A stretch of DNA of 64,000 nucleotides from Ramlibacter sp. (GCA_021323335.1 JAJTCN010000005.1:16192-80191), one strand, 5' to 3'; shown: positions 50,313 through 61,514, counted from the first letter of the stretch. Notes: generated by a model from the sequence alone, not told the origin. Numbers and translations: made by a program.

Positions 50313-51008
50313 TCAGTCTAGCAGCCGGTGCTTGAGCGCATAGTAGGTGAGGTCGCTGTTGGAATGGGCCTGCAGCTTGCGCATCAGGCGCGCGCGGTAG
50401 GTGCTCACGGTCTTCGCGCTCAGCGACAGCTCCGCGGCCACCTCGCCCGCCGTGCAGCCCTGCGCCAGCTTCAGGAAGACCTGCAGCTCGCGCGCGGAAA
50501 GCTGCTCGTGCGGGCCACCGGGCGTCGGCGAGACCATCTGCGTGGCCAGCAGTTCGGCCACCACCGGCGTGATGTAGCGCGCGCCGCCGGCGACGCGCCG
50601 GATGGCCGTGGTGATCTCGGACGGCTCGCACGCCTTGTTCAGGTACCCGCTGGCGCCGTTGCGGATCAGGGGCACGGCGTACTGGTGCTCGGGATAGCCG
50701 GAGAGCACCAGCACCCCCACGCTTTCGGCCTTGGCCTTGATCATCGAGAGCGCATCGATGCCGCTCTGCCCCGGCATGTCCAGGTCCAGCAGCAGCACGT
50801 CGACCGCGTGCGTGCGCACGAGATCGATGGCCTCCCGGCCGGAGGACGCCTCGGCCACGACGCGGATGCCGTCCTGCTCGTCCAGGTAGCAGCGCAAGGC
50901 GGTGCGGGTGATGGGGTGGTCGTCGGCGATGCCGACCCGGATGACACGCACCGGCCAGGCGCCCACGGAGGGCGCCGCTGACTGCTCGCCGGCGCGCTGC
51001 AGCTTCAC
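50313..51008 (-). CDS. Orphan NarL/FixJ-family response regulator
   Basis: A 231-residue regulator with a receiver domain (GIADDHPITRTALRCYL, phosphoacceptor Asp in DVLLLDLDMPGQSG, Lys in GYLNKAC) and a LuxR-type helix-turn-helix (LSARELQVFLKLAQGCTAGEVAAELSLSAKTVSTYRARLMRKL). About 25 extra residues precede the receiver. The start is GTG; a GTG 20 codons in is an alternative. No histidine kinase is encoded next to it. The TCCTAC-N6-GTAGGA dyad about 90 bases upstream may be its own operator. Confidence 0.9.
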   Translation of the reverse strand: MKLQRAGEQSAAPSVGAWPVRVIRVGIADDHPITRTALRCYLDEQDGIRVVAEASSGREAIDLVRTHAVDVLLLDLDMPGQSGIDALSMIKAKAESVGVLVLSGYPEHQYAVPLIRNGASGYLNKACEPSEITTAIRRVAGGARYITPVVAELLATQMVSPTPGGPHEQLSARELQVFLKLAQGCTAGEVAAELSLSAKTVSTYRARLMRKLQAHSNSDLTYYALKHRLLD

Positions 51009-51088
51009 GGAGTAGGTCCTTGTGCTCCGGATCTTCGATCCGGTAGGACATTAGGAAACCGCCGCGCCTGCCTGAGCCGTAGTCATCT

Positions 51089-51106
51089 TCCTACGGGACA
51101 GTAGGA
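51089..51106. promoter_or_regulatory. TCCTAC-N6-GTAGGA dyad upstream of the orphan response regulator
   Basis: A perfect six-base inverted repeat is separated by GGGACA. The 6-6-6 geometry is like known binding sites of NarL/FixJ-type regulators such as GacA, though the arm sequence differs. The half-site recurs in many intergenic regions here. Function is inferred from symmetry and position. Confidence 0.45.
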
Positions 51107-51129
51107 GTTCTTTGCAACCTGCCGGCGGG

Positions 51130-53754
<2,625 letters not shown>

Positions 53755-53776
53755 GGAAATACTCCGTTACAGCGGC

Positions 53777-53804
53777 AGATAGGCCTGCTGTGGTGCTTTT
53801 CAAG
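53777..53804 (-). promoter_or_regulatory. Sigma-32-type heat-shock promoter of clpB
   Basis: Read on the minus strand, CTTGAAA (53804-53798) is followed 14 bases later by CCTATCT (53783-53777), close to the sigma-32 consensus CTTGAAA-N13/17-CCCCATNT. It lies 23 bases upstream of the clpB start, the expected place for its main promoter. Confidence 0.75.
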
Positions 53805-53854
53805 ACCGGACTCTAGGCCGCCCGCCGGCGGGGAGGATGACTAGAATCAAACCG

Positions 53855-54427
53855 ATGCAGATTCACCAGATGTCGGTCACCTACCTGCCGGAGCAGGACC
53901 GCATCCTCATGCGCGTCAACACGACCGAGGGCGAGGAGATGCGGATGTGGCTGACGCGCCGCCTGATGGTCGGCCTGTGGCCCCTGCTGTCGAAGCTGCT
54001 GACCGAGCACCTGCTGAAACTGGAGTCCGCCGGTGCATCACTTGCGGGCGCCAACGCGGAACTCAAGAAGATGCTGGCGGAGTTCCGGAAGGAAGAATTC
54101 CTGCAGCACGCCGACTTCGACACCCCCTACCAGGAGGGCCAGCAGCGCCAGCCGCTGGGCGAGGAGCCGCTGCTGGTGACGGACGTCGACGCGACACCGC
54201 TGGCCAGCGGGCCGCTGCGGCTGAATTTCAACGAGCGTCCACCGAACGGCGACACCAAGCCGCGCAACTTCCAGATGGAGATGCAGCCCAAGTTGATGCA
54301 GGGCCTGATGCACCTGCTGGACCAGGCGCTGCTGCAGTCGATGTGGCGCGAGCCCTTCGTGCCGGCGGCGGCGGTGGAGCCGGCGGCGGAAGACGGGGAC
54401 GGCAACCGGCCGCGGTATCTGAACTGA
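53855..54427 (+). CDS. Hypothetical protein of the Burkholderiales LPEQDRIL type
   Basis: A 190-residue soluble protein starting MQIHQMSVTYLPEQDRILMRVN, with EGEEMRMWLTRRLMVGLWPLL and LNFNERPPNGDTKPRNFQMEMQPKLMQGLMHLLDQAL. This layout is familiar from uncharacterised Burkholderiales proteins; I know no function. An ATG six codons upstream overlaps a GGGAGG site too closely to be useful. It diverges from clpB. Confidence 0.78.
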   Translation: MQIHQMSVTYLPEQDRILMRVNTTEGEEMRMWLTRRLMVGLWPLLSKLLTEHLLKLESAGASLAGANAELKKMLAEFRKEEFLQHADFDTPYQEGQQRQPLGEEPLLVTDVDATPLASGPLRLNFNERPPNGDTKPRNFQMEMQPKLMQGLMHLLDQALLQSMWREPFVPAAAVEPAAEDGDGNRPRYLN

Positions 54428-54442
54428 ATGCGGGATCGGGTA

Positions 54443-54549
54443 CCGGACGCAGAGGACGCAAAAGGGAGAAAGGACGCAGAAAAATCCAGGAAAGGGTTTT
54501 GGATGTTCTTTTGCGTCCTCTGCGTATCCCTTGCGTCCTCTGCGTCCGG
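54443..54549. repeat. GGACGCAGAGGACGC inverted repeat element
   Basis: CCGGACGCAGAGGACGCAAA at the left pairs with the complementary TTGCGTCCTCTGCGTCCGG at the right, and an inner AGGACGCAGAAAAATCC faces GGATGTTCTTTTGCGTCCT. The element fills most of the 234-base gap between the hypothetical gene and the MarR gene. Similar elements are widespread in betaproteobacteria and xanthomonads, but a role is not known to me. Confidence 0.78.
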
Positions 54550-54661
54550 CTGTTGGGTTTAGCGGGAGCCTGCCACTCCATTTTTGGGCGAGCCCCCCGG
54601 CACGGCACAATCCGCGCATCCCCGCAGAACGAAAGCACCCGTGGCGAGCCCGCAGAAACCG

Positions 54662-55150
54662 ATGTCCACCCTGTCCCGCCTGTACGCGCGGCCTGGCTTC
54701 CTGCTGCGGCGCGCGCACCAGATCTCCGCCGGCGTGTTCGAGGACGAATGCAGGGAACTGGCCTTGACGCCGGCGCAGTTCGGCGTGCTGACGGTGCTGC
54801 AGGCGCACCCGGGGCTCGGCCAGTCCAGCCTGGCCCGCGCGCTGGGCTTCGACAAGGTCACGGTGCTGCGCGTGCTGCGCGGCCTGCAGGCGCGCGGGCT
54901 GGTGACGCGCTGCCCGGCCGAGACCAACCGCCGCAACATGGTGGTCGCCCTCACGCCCGCCGGCGAGGACGTGCTGGCGCAGGCCCAGAAGCCGGCCGAG
55001 AAGGCCTACAAGCGCCTGATGGCGCCGCTGGACCGCGACCAGCAGGAGCAACTGCTGCAGTTGCTGCAGCTGTTGACGGGCGAGCTGGAGGACGACGCCC
55101 GCGCGGCCTTCGTGCCGCCGGGCGCGCCAGCCCCGCGTCAGGTGGCCTGA
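54662..55150 (+). CDS. MarR-family transcription regulator
   Basis: A 162-residue winged-helix protein: LTPAQFGVLTVLQAHPGLGQSSLARALGFDKVTVLRVLRGLQARGLVTRCPAETNRRNMVVALTPAGEDVL covers the helix-turn-helix and wing with the basic tip. MarR proteins commonly release DNA when a phenolic or organic-acid ligand binds. A GTG at 54641 would add seven residues. The Bug-type binding protein gene begins 24 bases downstream, so the regulator may control uptake of its own ligand. Confidence 0.88.
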   Translation: MSTLSRLYARPGFLLRRAHQISAGVFEDECRELALTPAQFGVLTVLQAHPGLGQSSLARALGFDKVTVLRVLRGLQARGLVTRCPAETNRRNMVVALTPAGEDVLAQAQKPAEKAYKRLMAPLDRDQQEQLLQLLQLLTGELEDDARAAFVPPGAPAPRQVA

Positions 55151-55174
55151 AGCCGGCCCGGCTATGCTGCCGGG

Positions 55175-56155
55175 ATGCACCCGAACCCCACCTTCCGACC
55201 GCTGCGCCGCCTGTTGCTGGCGGGCCTCGCCACCCTGGCCTGCGGCATCGCCCAGGCCCAGGGCAACGCACCCGTGCGCATCCTCGTCGGCTTCCCGCCC
55301 GGCGGCGGCACCGACGCCATCGCCCGCGCGCTGGCCGACAAGCTGAGGGACCAGCTCGGCGCGCCGGTGGTGGTGGAGAACCGGGCCGGCGCGGGCGGCC
55401 AGATCGCTGGTCAGGCGCTCAAGGCGGCGGCGCCGGACGGCCACACCTTCTTCCTGAGCCACGACCATTCGATCTCGATCCTGCCGCTGGTGACGAAGAA
55501 CCCGGGCTTCGACCCGGCGGTGGACTTCGTGCCGGTGGCGGGCTTCGCGACCTTCGCCAACGCGCTGGCGGTGTCGGGCGGCACGCCGGCGAAGTCGGTG
55601 GCCGAGTACGTGCGCTTCGTGCAGGGCAACGGCGGCAAGGACACGATCGGCGTGCCGGCGCCGGCGTCGATCCCGGAATTCCTGGTGGGCATGATCGGCG
55701 CCAAGTACAAGCTGGACCTGCAGGCCGCGCCGTATCGCGGCAGCGCGCCGATGATGGCCGACATGCTGGGCAACCAGATCAAGGCGGGCGTGGCGTCGAT
55801 CCCCGACTTCATCGAGAACCACAAGGCCGGCAAGGTGCGCATCGTGGCCGTGATCGGAGACAAGCGCCAGGCGATCCTGCCGGAGGTGCCGACCTTCACG
55901 GAACTGGGGATCACCGGGCTGGAGGAACTGCCTTACTACGGCCTCTTCGCCCCCGCCGGCACGCCGCAACCGGTGCTGGACCGCTTCAACCAGGCGCTGG
56001 CCCGCGTGGTCGCGATGCCCGAAGTGCGCGAGCAATTGACCGCGATGGGCCTGACGGTTTCGTACCAGCCCCAAGCGGCATTCGCGGCGCGCGTGAAGGG
56101 CTACACCCAGAGCTGGGACCGCATCATCAAGTCGAGCGGGTTCACTCCCAAGTGA
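55175..56155 (+). CDS. Bug/TctC family substrate-binding protein
   Basis: A 326-residue periplasmic protein: signal peptide (RRLLLAGLATLACGIAQAQG, cut after AQA), then VGFPPGGGTDAIARALADKL, ENRAGAGGQIAGQALKAA, PYRGSAPMMADMLGNQIKAG and EVPTFTELG, all Bug landmarks. It is unlike the copy at 1183 in detail, so it binds a different ligand. It follows the MarR gene closely. No transporter membrane genes are next to it. Confidence 0.92.
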   Translation: MHPNPTFRPLRRLLLAGLATLACGIAQAQGNAPVRILVGFPPGGGTDAIARALADKLRDQLGAPVVVENRAGAGGQIAGQALKAAAPDGHTFFLSHDHSISILPLVTKNPGFDPAVDFVPVAGFATFANALAVSGGTPAKSVAEYVRFVQGNGGKDTIGVPAPASIPEFLVGMIGAKYKLDLQAAPYRGSAPMMADMLGNQIKAGVASIPDFIENHKAGKVRIVAVIGDKRQAILPEVPTFTELGITGLEELPYYGLFAPAGTPQPVLDRFNQALARVVAMPEVREQLTAMGLTVSYQPQAAFAARVKGYTQSWDRIIKSSGFTPK

Positions 56156-56190
56156 CGTGGCAACGGGGCGGCTGCGGCCGCCAAGTGCAC

Positions 56191-56291
56191 GTCATCCCCG
56201 CGCAGGCGGGGATCCAGGGCGTTCAAGCAAAGCGGCCGCTGGCCGCTTTTTCAATGCGGGAGCCCTGGATTCCCGCCTGCGCGGGAATGAC
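56191..56291. repeat. Paired GTCATCCCCGCG repeat with inner terminator hairpin
   Basis: The outer arms GTCATCCCCGCGCAGGCGGG and CCCGCCTGCGCGGGAATGAC face each other with a central AAAGCGGCC-GCT-GGCCGCTTTTT stem at 56230-56252. This makes a two-way terminator between the convergent Bug and moaE genes. One arm recurs as a single unit at 29501-29530. Confidence 0.82.
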
Positions 56292-56294
56292 TAT

Positions 56295-56771
56295 TCAGGA
56301 GTTGCTGCTGCGAATCCCCCAACGCTCCAACGCCGCATCGTCGGCCACCCGCGCATCCACCCAGCGCTCGCCGTCCGGCGTGCGCTCCTTCTTCCAGAAC
56401 GGCGCCTGCGTCTTCAGGTAGTCCATCAGGAACTCGCAGGCCTGGAAGCTCGTGCCGCGATGCGAGGACGTCACGACCACCAACACGATCTGGTCCCGCA
56501 CCTGCAACGGGCCGACCCGATGGATGACGCGGACGCCGCGGATGTCGAAACGGGTGAAGGCCTCATCGATCATGGCTTCGATCGCCTTCTCGGTCATGCC
56601 GGGATAGTGCTCCAGCTCCATTGCGCTCACCGCGCTGCCGTCATTGCGGTCCCGCACCGTGCCGATGAAGCTGCAGACCGCGCCGACGCCCGGGTCCTGC
56701 GCGCGCAGGGCCGCGATCTCGGCGGCCACGTCGAAGTCGGCCGTCTGGATCGAAACGCGCGGCGCGGCCAT
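56295..56771 (-). CDS. moaE: Molybdopterin synthase large subunit
   Basis: MoaE, with thiocarboxylated MoaD, turns cyclic pyranopterin monophosphate into molybdopterin. The 158-residue protein has VCSFIGTVRDRNDG, LEHYPGMTEKAI, RVGPLQVRDQIVLVVVTSSHRGTSF and the active lysines in KTQAPFWKKE. It lies four bases downstream of the moaD stop. It is the last gene of a long leftward operon and ends at a paired repeat with a terminator hairpin. Confidence 0.95.
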   Translation of the reverse strand: MAAPRVSIQTADFDVAAEIAALRAQDPGVGAVCSFIGTVRDRNDGSAVSAMELEHYPGMTEKAIEAMIDEAFTRFDIRGVRVIHRVGPLQVRDQIVLVVVTSSHRGTSFQACEFLMDYLKTQAPFWKKERTPDGERWVDARVADDAALERWGIRSSNS

Positions 56772-56775
56772 GGCT

Positions 56776-57027
56776 TCAGCCCCCGGTGACCGGCGGGAAG
56801 AACGCCACTTCGCACCCCTCGCGCAAGGCCGCGGTCTCGTCGCTCATGTCCTGGTCCAGCGCCATGCGCACGGCCTTGCCGCGCGCCAGCGCCGAGGCGT
56901 AAGGCTCGCCGCGGGCGATGAGTTCGTCGCGCAAGGCGGCCAGCGTTTCGCCGCGGGCCTGCACCGTCTCGCTGCCCTGCCCGATCGCCTCGCGGATCGA
57001 CGCGAAATAACGGACACGCACGTTCAT
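56776..57027 (-). CDS. moaD: Molybdopterin synthase sulfur-carrier subunit
   Basis: An 83-residue ubiquitin-fold protein (NVRVRYFASIREAIG, LRDELIARG) that ends in FFPPVTGG; the terminal Gly-Gly is adenylated and thiocarboxylated to donate sulfur. The ATG overlaps the stop of moeA as ATGA, so the subunits are co-translated with the upstream enzyme. Confidence 0.94.
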   Translation of the reverse strand: MNVRVRYFASIREAIGQGSETVQARGETLAALRDELIARGEPYASALARGKAVRMALDQDMSDETAALREGCEVAFFPPVTGG

Positions 57028-58250
57028 GAGAGCAACTCCGCCAGCGGCAGGAAGCGCACCACGTCGCCGTGCCGGATGGCCTGCCCGCCGGGATTGTCGA
57101 CCAGGCCGTCGGCCCACACCGTGGAAGTCAGCACGCCGGAGCTCTGGTTGGGGAACAGGTCCAGCCCGCCCTGCGCGTTGCGGCGCACGCGCAGGAACTC
57201 GCGGCGCTTGTCCGGCCGCTTCAGGTCGAAGTGCGCCGGCAACTGCAGCGCGGTGGGCTGCAAGTGCGACGCGCCCTGCAGTTTCAGCAGGAAAGGCCGC
57301 ACCAGCAGCACGAAGGTGACGAAGCTGGAGACCGGGTTGCCCGGCAGGCCGATGAAATGCGCGTCGCCCACCCGGCCGTAGGCGAACGGCTTGCCGGGCT
57401 TCATGGCGATCTGCCACAGGTCGAGCGTGCCGAGCTGCTGCACGGCGGGCTTGATGTGGTCTTCCTCGCCCACCGAGACGCCGCCGCTGGTGAGGATCAG
57501 GTCGTTGCCTCGCGCCGCGTCGCGCAGGGCCTGCACGGTGGCCTCGCGCACGTCGGGCACGATGCCCAGGTCCTGCACCTCGCAGCCCAGGCGGGCGAGC
57601 AGGCTGCGCAGGAAGAAGCGGTTGGAGTTGTAGATGGCGCCGGGCTTCATCGCCTCGGGCGGCACCTGTCCGGGCATGACCAGTTCGTCGCCCGTGGAGA
57701 ACAGCGCCACCCGCGGCCGCCGGGCCACTTGCAGGCGGTCGCGCCCGATGCCGGCCGCCAGGCCTTGCGAGGCCGGGCCCAGCCGCTCGCCGCGCGCCAG
57801 CACGGTGCTGCCGCGGGTGATGTCCTCGCCGCTGCGGCGGATCCATTGCCCCTCGGACGGGACGCGCTGGATGCGCACGCGGCCGTCGTCCAGCGGCTCG
57901 GTGTCTTCCTGCATCACGATCGCATCGGCGCCGGCGGGCACCGGCGCGCCGGTGAAGATGCGGGCGATGGTGCCGGGCTGCAGCGGCTGCGGCGCCGCCC
58001 CCGCGGGGATGCGCTGGCTGACCGGCAGCGGCACGCCTTCGTCGGCGATTTCGCCGCGGCGCACGGCGTAGCCGTCCATGGCGCTGTTGTCCTGCGGCGG
58101 CACCTGCAGCGAGGACACCAGGTCCTCGGCCAGCACGCGGCCGTCCGCTTCGAACGTGGACACCGTTTCGGCCGGCAGCAAGGCGGCGTGGGCCAGCAAG
58201 CTGTCCAGTGCCTCGTCGAGGCTGCGCAGCGCGGGCCGGGGCGCGGTCAC
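57024..58250 (-). CDS. moeA: Molybdopterin molybdenumtransferase
   Basis: MoeA inserts molybdate into adenylylated molybdopterin. The 408-residue protein has the family's N-terminal region (PPQDNSAMDGYAVR), GAPVPAGADAIVMQED, GEDITRGSTVLARGERLGP, FSTGDELVMPG, NSNRFFL, LTSGGVSVGEEDHIK and IGLPGNPVSSFVTF. The start is a GTG that overlaps the mobB stop as GTGA; a longer reading would run back into mobB. Its stop overlaps the moaD ATG. Confidence 0.95.
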   Translation of the reverse strand: MTAPRPALRSLDEALDSLLAHAALLPAETVSTFEADGRVLAEDLVSSLQVPPQDNSAMDGYAVRRGEIADEGVPLPVSQRIPAGAAPQPLQPGTIARIFTGAPVPAGADAIVMQEDTEPLDDGRVRIQRVPSEGQWIRRSGEDITRGSTVLARGERLGPASQGLAAGIGRDRLQVARRPRVALFSTGDELVMPGQVPPEAMKPGAIYNSNRFFLRSLLARLGCEVQDLGIVPDVREATVQALRDAARGNDLILTSGGVSVGEEDHIKPAVQQLGTLDLWQIAMKPGKPFAYGRVGDAHFIGLPGNPVSSFVTFVLLVRPFLLKLQGASHLQPTALQLPAHFDLKRPDKRREFLRVRRNAQGGLDLFPNQSSGVLTSTVWADGLVDNPGGQAIRHGDVVRFLPLAELLS

Positions 58251-58780
58251 CCGTAGTGCTCCGCGTTGTACTCGAAGCGATCGCCGTGGTCGACCAGCCA
58301 TTGGGCGACGGCGTCGGCCGCGTTGAGGTCCAGCACCGGCCGCAGCGTCTCCTGCGGCAGCCGGTCCGGCGAGTCGGTGGCGATGGCCACGATGAAATCG
58401 TCGTCCGGGTAGCGGGCCGGCTTGCCGGCATCGGCGCGCCAGACCTCCACCTTCAGCAGGTTGCTGCTCTTGAAGCCTTCCACCAGCACCCAGTCCACGC
58501 CGTCGTAGAGCTCCGCCAGCAGGTGGTGCACCGACAGCGTCGCCGGCTGCTCGAACTCGCGGATCAGCGCCAGGCGGCGGTCGGAGGCGACCACCACCTC
58601 GAAGGCGCCCGCCTCGCGGTGCCGGTACGTGTCCTTGCCGGGGTGGTCGATGTCGAAGTCGTGGTGGGCGTGCTTGACCACCGAAACGCGCAGCCCGCGC
58701 ATCTTCAGTGCCGGGATCACTTGCTCGACGAGATGGGTCTTGCCCGACCCCGAGAAACCGGCGAAGCCGACGACTTTCAT
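58247..58780 (-). CDS. mobB: Molybdopterin-guanine dinucleotide biosynthesis adapter protein
   Basis: A 177-residue GTP-binding protein of the MobB type. It has the Walker A loop GFAGFSGSGKTHLVEQ, then VSVVKHAHHDFDIDHPGKDTYRHREAGA and VLVEGFKSSNLLKVEVWR. MobB assists formation of the molybdopterin guanine dinucleotide cofactor. Both ends overlap neighbours: the start with thrC by four bases, the stop with moeA by four bases. Confidence 0.94.
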   Translation of the reverse strand: MKVVGFAGFSGSGKTHLVEQVIPALKMRGLRVSVVKHAHHDFDIDHPGKDTYRHREAGAFEVVVASDRRLALIREFEQPATLSVHHLLAELYDGVDWVLVEGFKSSNLLKVEVWRADAGKPARYPDDDFIVAIATDSPDRLPQETLRPVLDLNAADAVAQWLVDHGDRFEYNAEHYG

Positions 58781-60186
58781 GCGCAGTGCGCCGCGATGAA
58801 TTGCTTCACCTGCGCGGCGTCGGCCGGCAGGACGGTCACGCGCTTGGGCAACTGCTCGATGCCCGCGAACTTCGCCGGCCGGTCCGGCTCGCGCCCCAGC
58901 GCCTCGACGATGGTCTCGGCGAACTTGATCGGCAGCGCCGTCTCCAGCACGATCATGGGGACGCCGGGCTGGCGCTGCTCGCGCGCGATCTTCAGGCCGT
59001 CGGCGGTGTGCGTGTCGATCATGGTGTGGAAGCGCTCCCAGGTGTCGCGGATGGTGGCCACGCGGTCGGCGTGGGTGCTGCGGCCGGAAACGAAGCCGTA
59101 CTGCTCGCGTGCGCGGGCGACGTCGCCGGCGAGGTCGAACTGCCCCTTGGCGGCCAGTTCCTCGCCGAACAGGTAGCGCACCCTGGCGCCGTCGCGGCCG
59201 ACCAGGTCGAACACGAAGCGTTCGAAATTGCTGGCCTTGGAAATGTCCATCGACGGGCTGGACGTCTCGTAAGTGTCCTTGCTGCCGCGCACGCGGTAGG
59301 TGCCGGTGCGGAAGAACTCGTCCAGCACGTCGTTCTCGTTGGTCGCCAGCACCAGCCGCGCGACGGGCAGCCCCATCATGCGCGCCACGTGGCCGGCGCA
59401 GATGTTGCCGAAGTTGCCGGACGGGACGGCGAAGGAGACGCGTTCGGCGTTCGAAGCAGTGGCCTGGAAGTAGCCCGCGAAGTAGTACACCACCTGCGCC
59501 ACCAGCCGCGCCCAGTTGATGGAGTTGACGGTCCCGATGCGGTACTTGCGCTTGAAGGCGAGATCGCCGGACACGGCCTTCACGATGTCCTGGCAGTCGT
59601 CGAACACGCCCTCGATGGCGAGGTTGTGGATGTTGGCGTCCTGCAGGCTGAACATCTGCGCCTGCTGGAACGGGCTCATGCGGCCTTGCGGCGAGGTCAT
59701 GAAGACCCGCACGCCCTTCTTGCCGCGCATCGCGTATTCGGCGGCGCTGCCGGTGTCACCCGACGTCGCGCCCAGGATGTTCAGCTCCTCGCCGCGGCGC
59801 GCCAGTTCGTATTCGAACAGGTTGCCGAGCAACTGCATCGCCATGTCCTTGAAGGCCAGGGTCGGGCCGTTGGACAGGGCCTGGAGGTACACGCCCTCGT
59901 CGAGCTTCTTCAGCGGCACGATCTCGCGCGTGCCGAAGACCTGCTCGGTGTAGGTCTTGCGGCAGATCGCCCGCAGGTCTTCCGCCGGGATGTCGTCAAT
60001 GTACAGCGACAGGATCTCGAAGGCCAGGTCCGCGTAGGGCAGCGTGCGCCACTTCGCCAGCGTCGCGGCGTCGACCTGCGGATACGCCTGCGGCAAGTAC
60101 AGGCCGCCGTCCGGCGCCAGCCCCTCGAGCAGGATCTCGCAGAAGTGGCGGCGGTCCGGGTGGCCGCGGGTGGAGATGTACAGCAT
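58777..60186 (-). CDS. thrC: Threonine synthase
   Basis: Threonine synthase converts O-phosphohomoserine to threonine with pyridoxal phosphate. The 469-residue protein starts MLYISTRGHPDRRHFCEILL, has the PLP lysine in NGPTLAFKDMAMQLLGN, GATSGDTGSAAEYA and VPSGNFGNICAG; this is the long thrC type of proteobacteria. Its start overlaps the hom stop by one base (TGATG), and its stop overlaps mobB. Confidence 0.96.
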   Translation of the reverse strand: MLYISTRGHPDRRHFCEILLEGLAPDGGLYLPQAYPQVDAATLAKWRTLPYADLAFEILSLYIDDIPAEDLRAICRKTYTEQVFGTREIVPLKKLDEGVYLQALSNGPTLAFKDMAMQLLGNLFEYELARRGEELNILGATSGDTGSAAEYAMRGKKGVRVFMTSPQGRMSPFQQAQMFSLQDANIHNLAIEGVFDDCQDIVKAVSGDLAFKRKYRIGTVNSINWARLVAQVVYYFAGYFQATASNAERVSFAVPSGNFGNICAGHVARMMGLPVARLVLATNENDVLDEFFRTGTYRVRGSKDTYETSSPSMDISKASNFERFVFDLVGRDGARVRYLFGEELAAKGQFDLAGDVARAREQYGFVSGRSTHADRVATIRDTWERFHTMIDTHTADGLKIAREQRQPGVPMIVLETALPIKFAETIVEALGREPDRPAKFAGIEQLPKRVTVLPADAAQVKQFIAAHCA

Positions 60187-61514
60187 CAGGCCAGTTCTTC
60201 CTTGCGGATGCGGGTGATCGGCGCGAGCACCGTGGCAAGCCCCTGCATCTGCGCTATCACTTCGTTCATGGTGCCTTCGCGCACGGTGTGCGTCAGCAGG
60301 ATCAGGTCGGTGTGCGTGGAGCCCTTGCCGCCCACCACCGCCGCTTCGCGCTGCAGCATGGCGTCGATGCTGATCCCCGCCGTGGCCAGCAGGCCGGCCA
60401 CCTTGGCCAGCACGCCGGCCTGGTCGGCCACCCGCAGGCGCAGGTAATAGCTGGTGACGACGTCGCTCATCGGCAGGATCGGCTGGTCGCTCATCCGGTC
60501 CGGCTGGAAGGCCAGGTGCGGCACGCGGTGGGCGGTATCCACCGTGTGCAGGCGCGTCACGTCCACCAGGTCGGCGATCACCGCGCTGGCGGTGGGCTCG
60601 CTGCCGGCGCCCTTGCCGTAATAGAGCGTGGTGCCGACGGCGTCGCCCTGCACCACCACCGCGTTCATCGCGCCTTCCACGTTGGCCAGCAGGCGCTTGG
60701 CCGGGATCAGCGTCGGGTGCACGCGCAGCTCGATGCCCTTGTCGGTGCGCCGCGTGATGCCCAGCAGCTTGATGCGGTAGCCCAGTTGCTCGGCGTACTC
60801 GATGTCCTGCGACGACAGCTTGGTGATGCCCTCGACGTAGGCCTTGTCGAACTGCACCGGCACGCCGAACGCGATGGCGCTCATGATCGTCGCCTTGTGC
60901 GCCGCGTCCACGCCTTCGATGTCGAAGGTGGGGTCGGCCTCGGCATAGCCCAGGCGCTGCGCCTCCTTCAGCACCACGTCGAAGTCCAGGCCCTTGTCCC
61001 GCATCTCCGAGAGGATGAAGTTGGTGGTGCCGTTGATGATGCCGGCGATCCACTCGATGCGGTTGGCCGTGAGGCCCTCGCGCAGCGCCTTGATGATGGG
61101 GATGCCGCCGGCCACCGCCGCCTCGAAGGCGACGATCACGCCCTTGGCGTGGGCCGCCGCGAAGATCTCGGTGCCGTGCACCGCCAGCAGCGCCTTGTTG
61201 GCGGTGACCACGTGCTTGCCGGCGGCGATGGCCTCCATAACCAGCTGGCGGGCGATGCCGTAGCCGCCGATCAGCTCGATGACGATGTCGACGTCGGGGT
61301 TGGCGATGATCTCGCGCGCGTCCTTCACCACCTTCGCGGTGCCGCCGGTCACGGCCTCGGCGCGGGCGGTGTCGAGGTCGGCGACCATCGTGATCTCGAT
61401 GCCCCGCCCGGCGCGACGCTGGATCTCGGCCTGGTTGCGCTTGAGGACGTTGAAGACGCCGCTGCCCACGGTGCCGATGCCCAGCAGGCCGACCTGGATC
61501 GGTTTCATTGTCAT
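60186..61514 (-). CDS. hom: Homoserine dehydrogenase
   Basis: Homoserine dehydrogenase reduces aspartate semialdehyde to homoserine. The 442-residue protein has the NAD(P) loop GLLGIGTVGSGVFNVL, VTANKALLA, EAAVAGGIPIIKALREGL, INGTTNFILSEM, AEADPTFDIEGVDAAHK, and a C-terminal ACT domain (ADQAGVLAKVAGLLATAGISIDAMLQ) that probably senses threonine. An ATG two codons in (at 61508) is the other candidate start; the one chosen overlaps the alaC stop. Confidence 0.95.
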   Translation of the reverse strand: MTMKPIQVGLLGIGTVGSGVFNVLKRNQAEIQRRAGRGIEITMVADLDTARAEAVTGGTAKVVKDAREIIANPDVDIVIELIGGYGIARQLVMEAIAAGKHVVTANKALLAVHGTEIFAAAHAKGVIVAFEAAVAGGIPIIKALREGLTANRIEWIAGIINGTTNFILSEMRDKGLDFDVVLKEAQRLGYAEADPTFDIEGVDAAHKATIMSAIAFGVPVQFDKAYVEGITKLSSQDIEYAEQLGYRIKLLGITRRTDKGIELRVHPTLIPAKRLLANVEGAMNAVVVQGDAVGTTLYYGKGAGSEPTASAVIADLVDVTRLHTVDTAHRVPHLAFQPDRMSDQPILPMSDVVTSYYLRLRVADQAGVLAKVAGLLATAGISIDAMLQREAAVVGGKGSTHTDLILLTHTVREGTMNEVIAQMQGLATVLAPITRIRKEELA

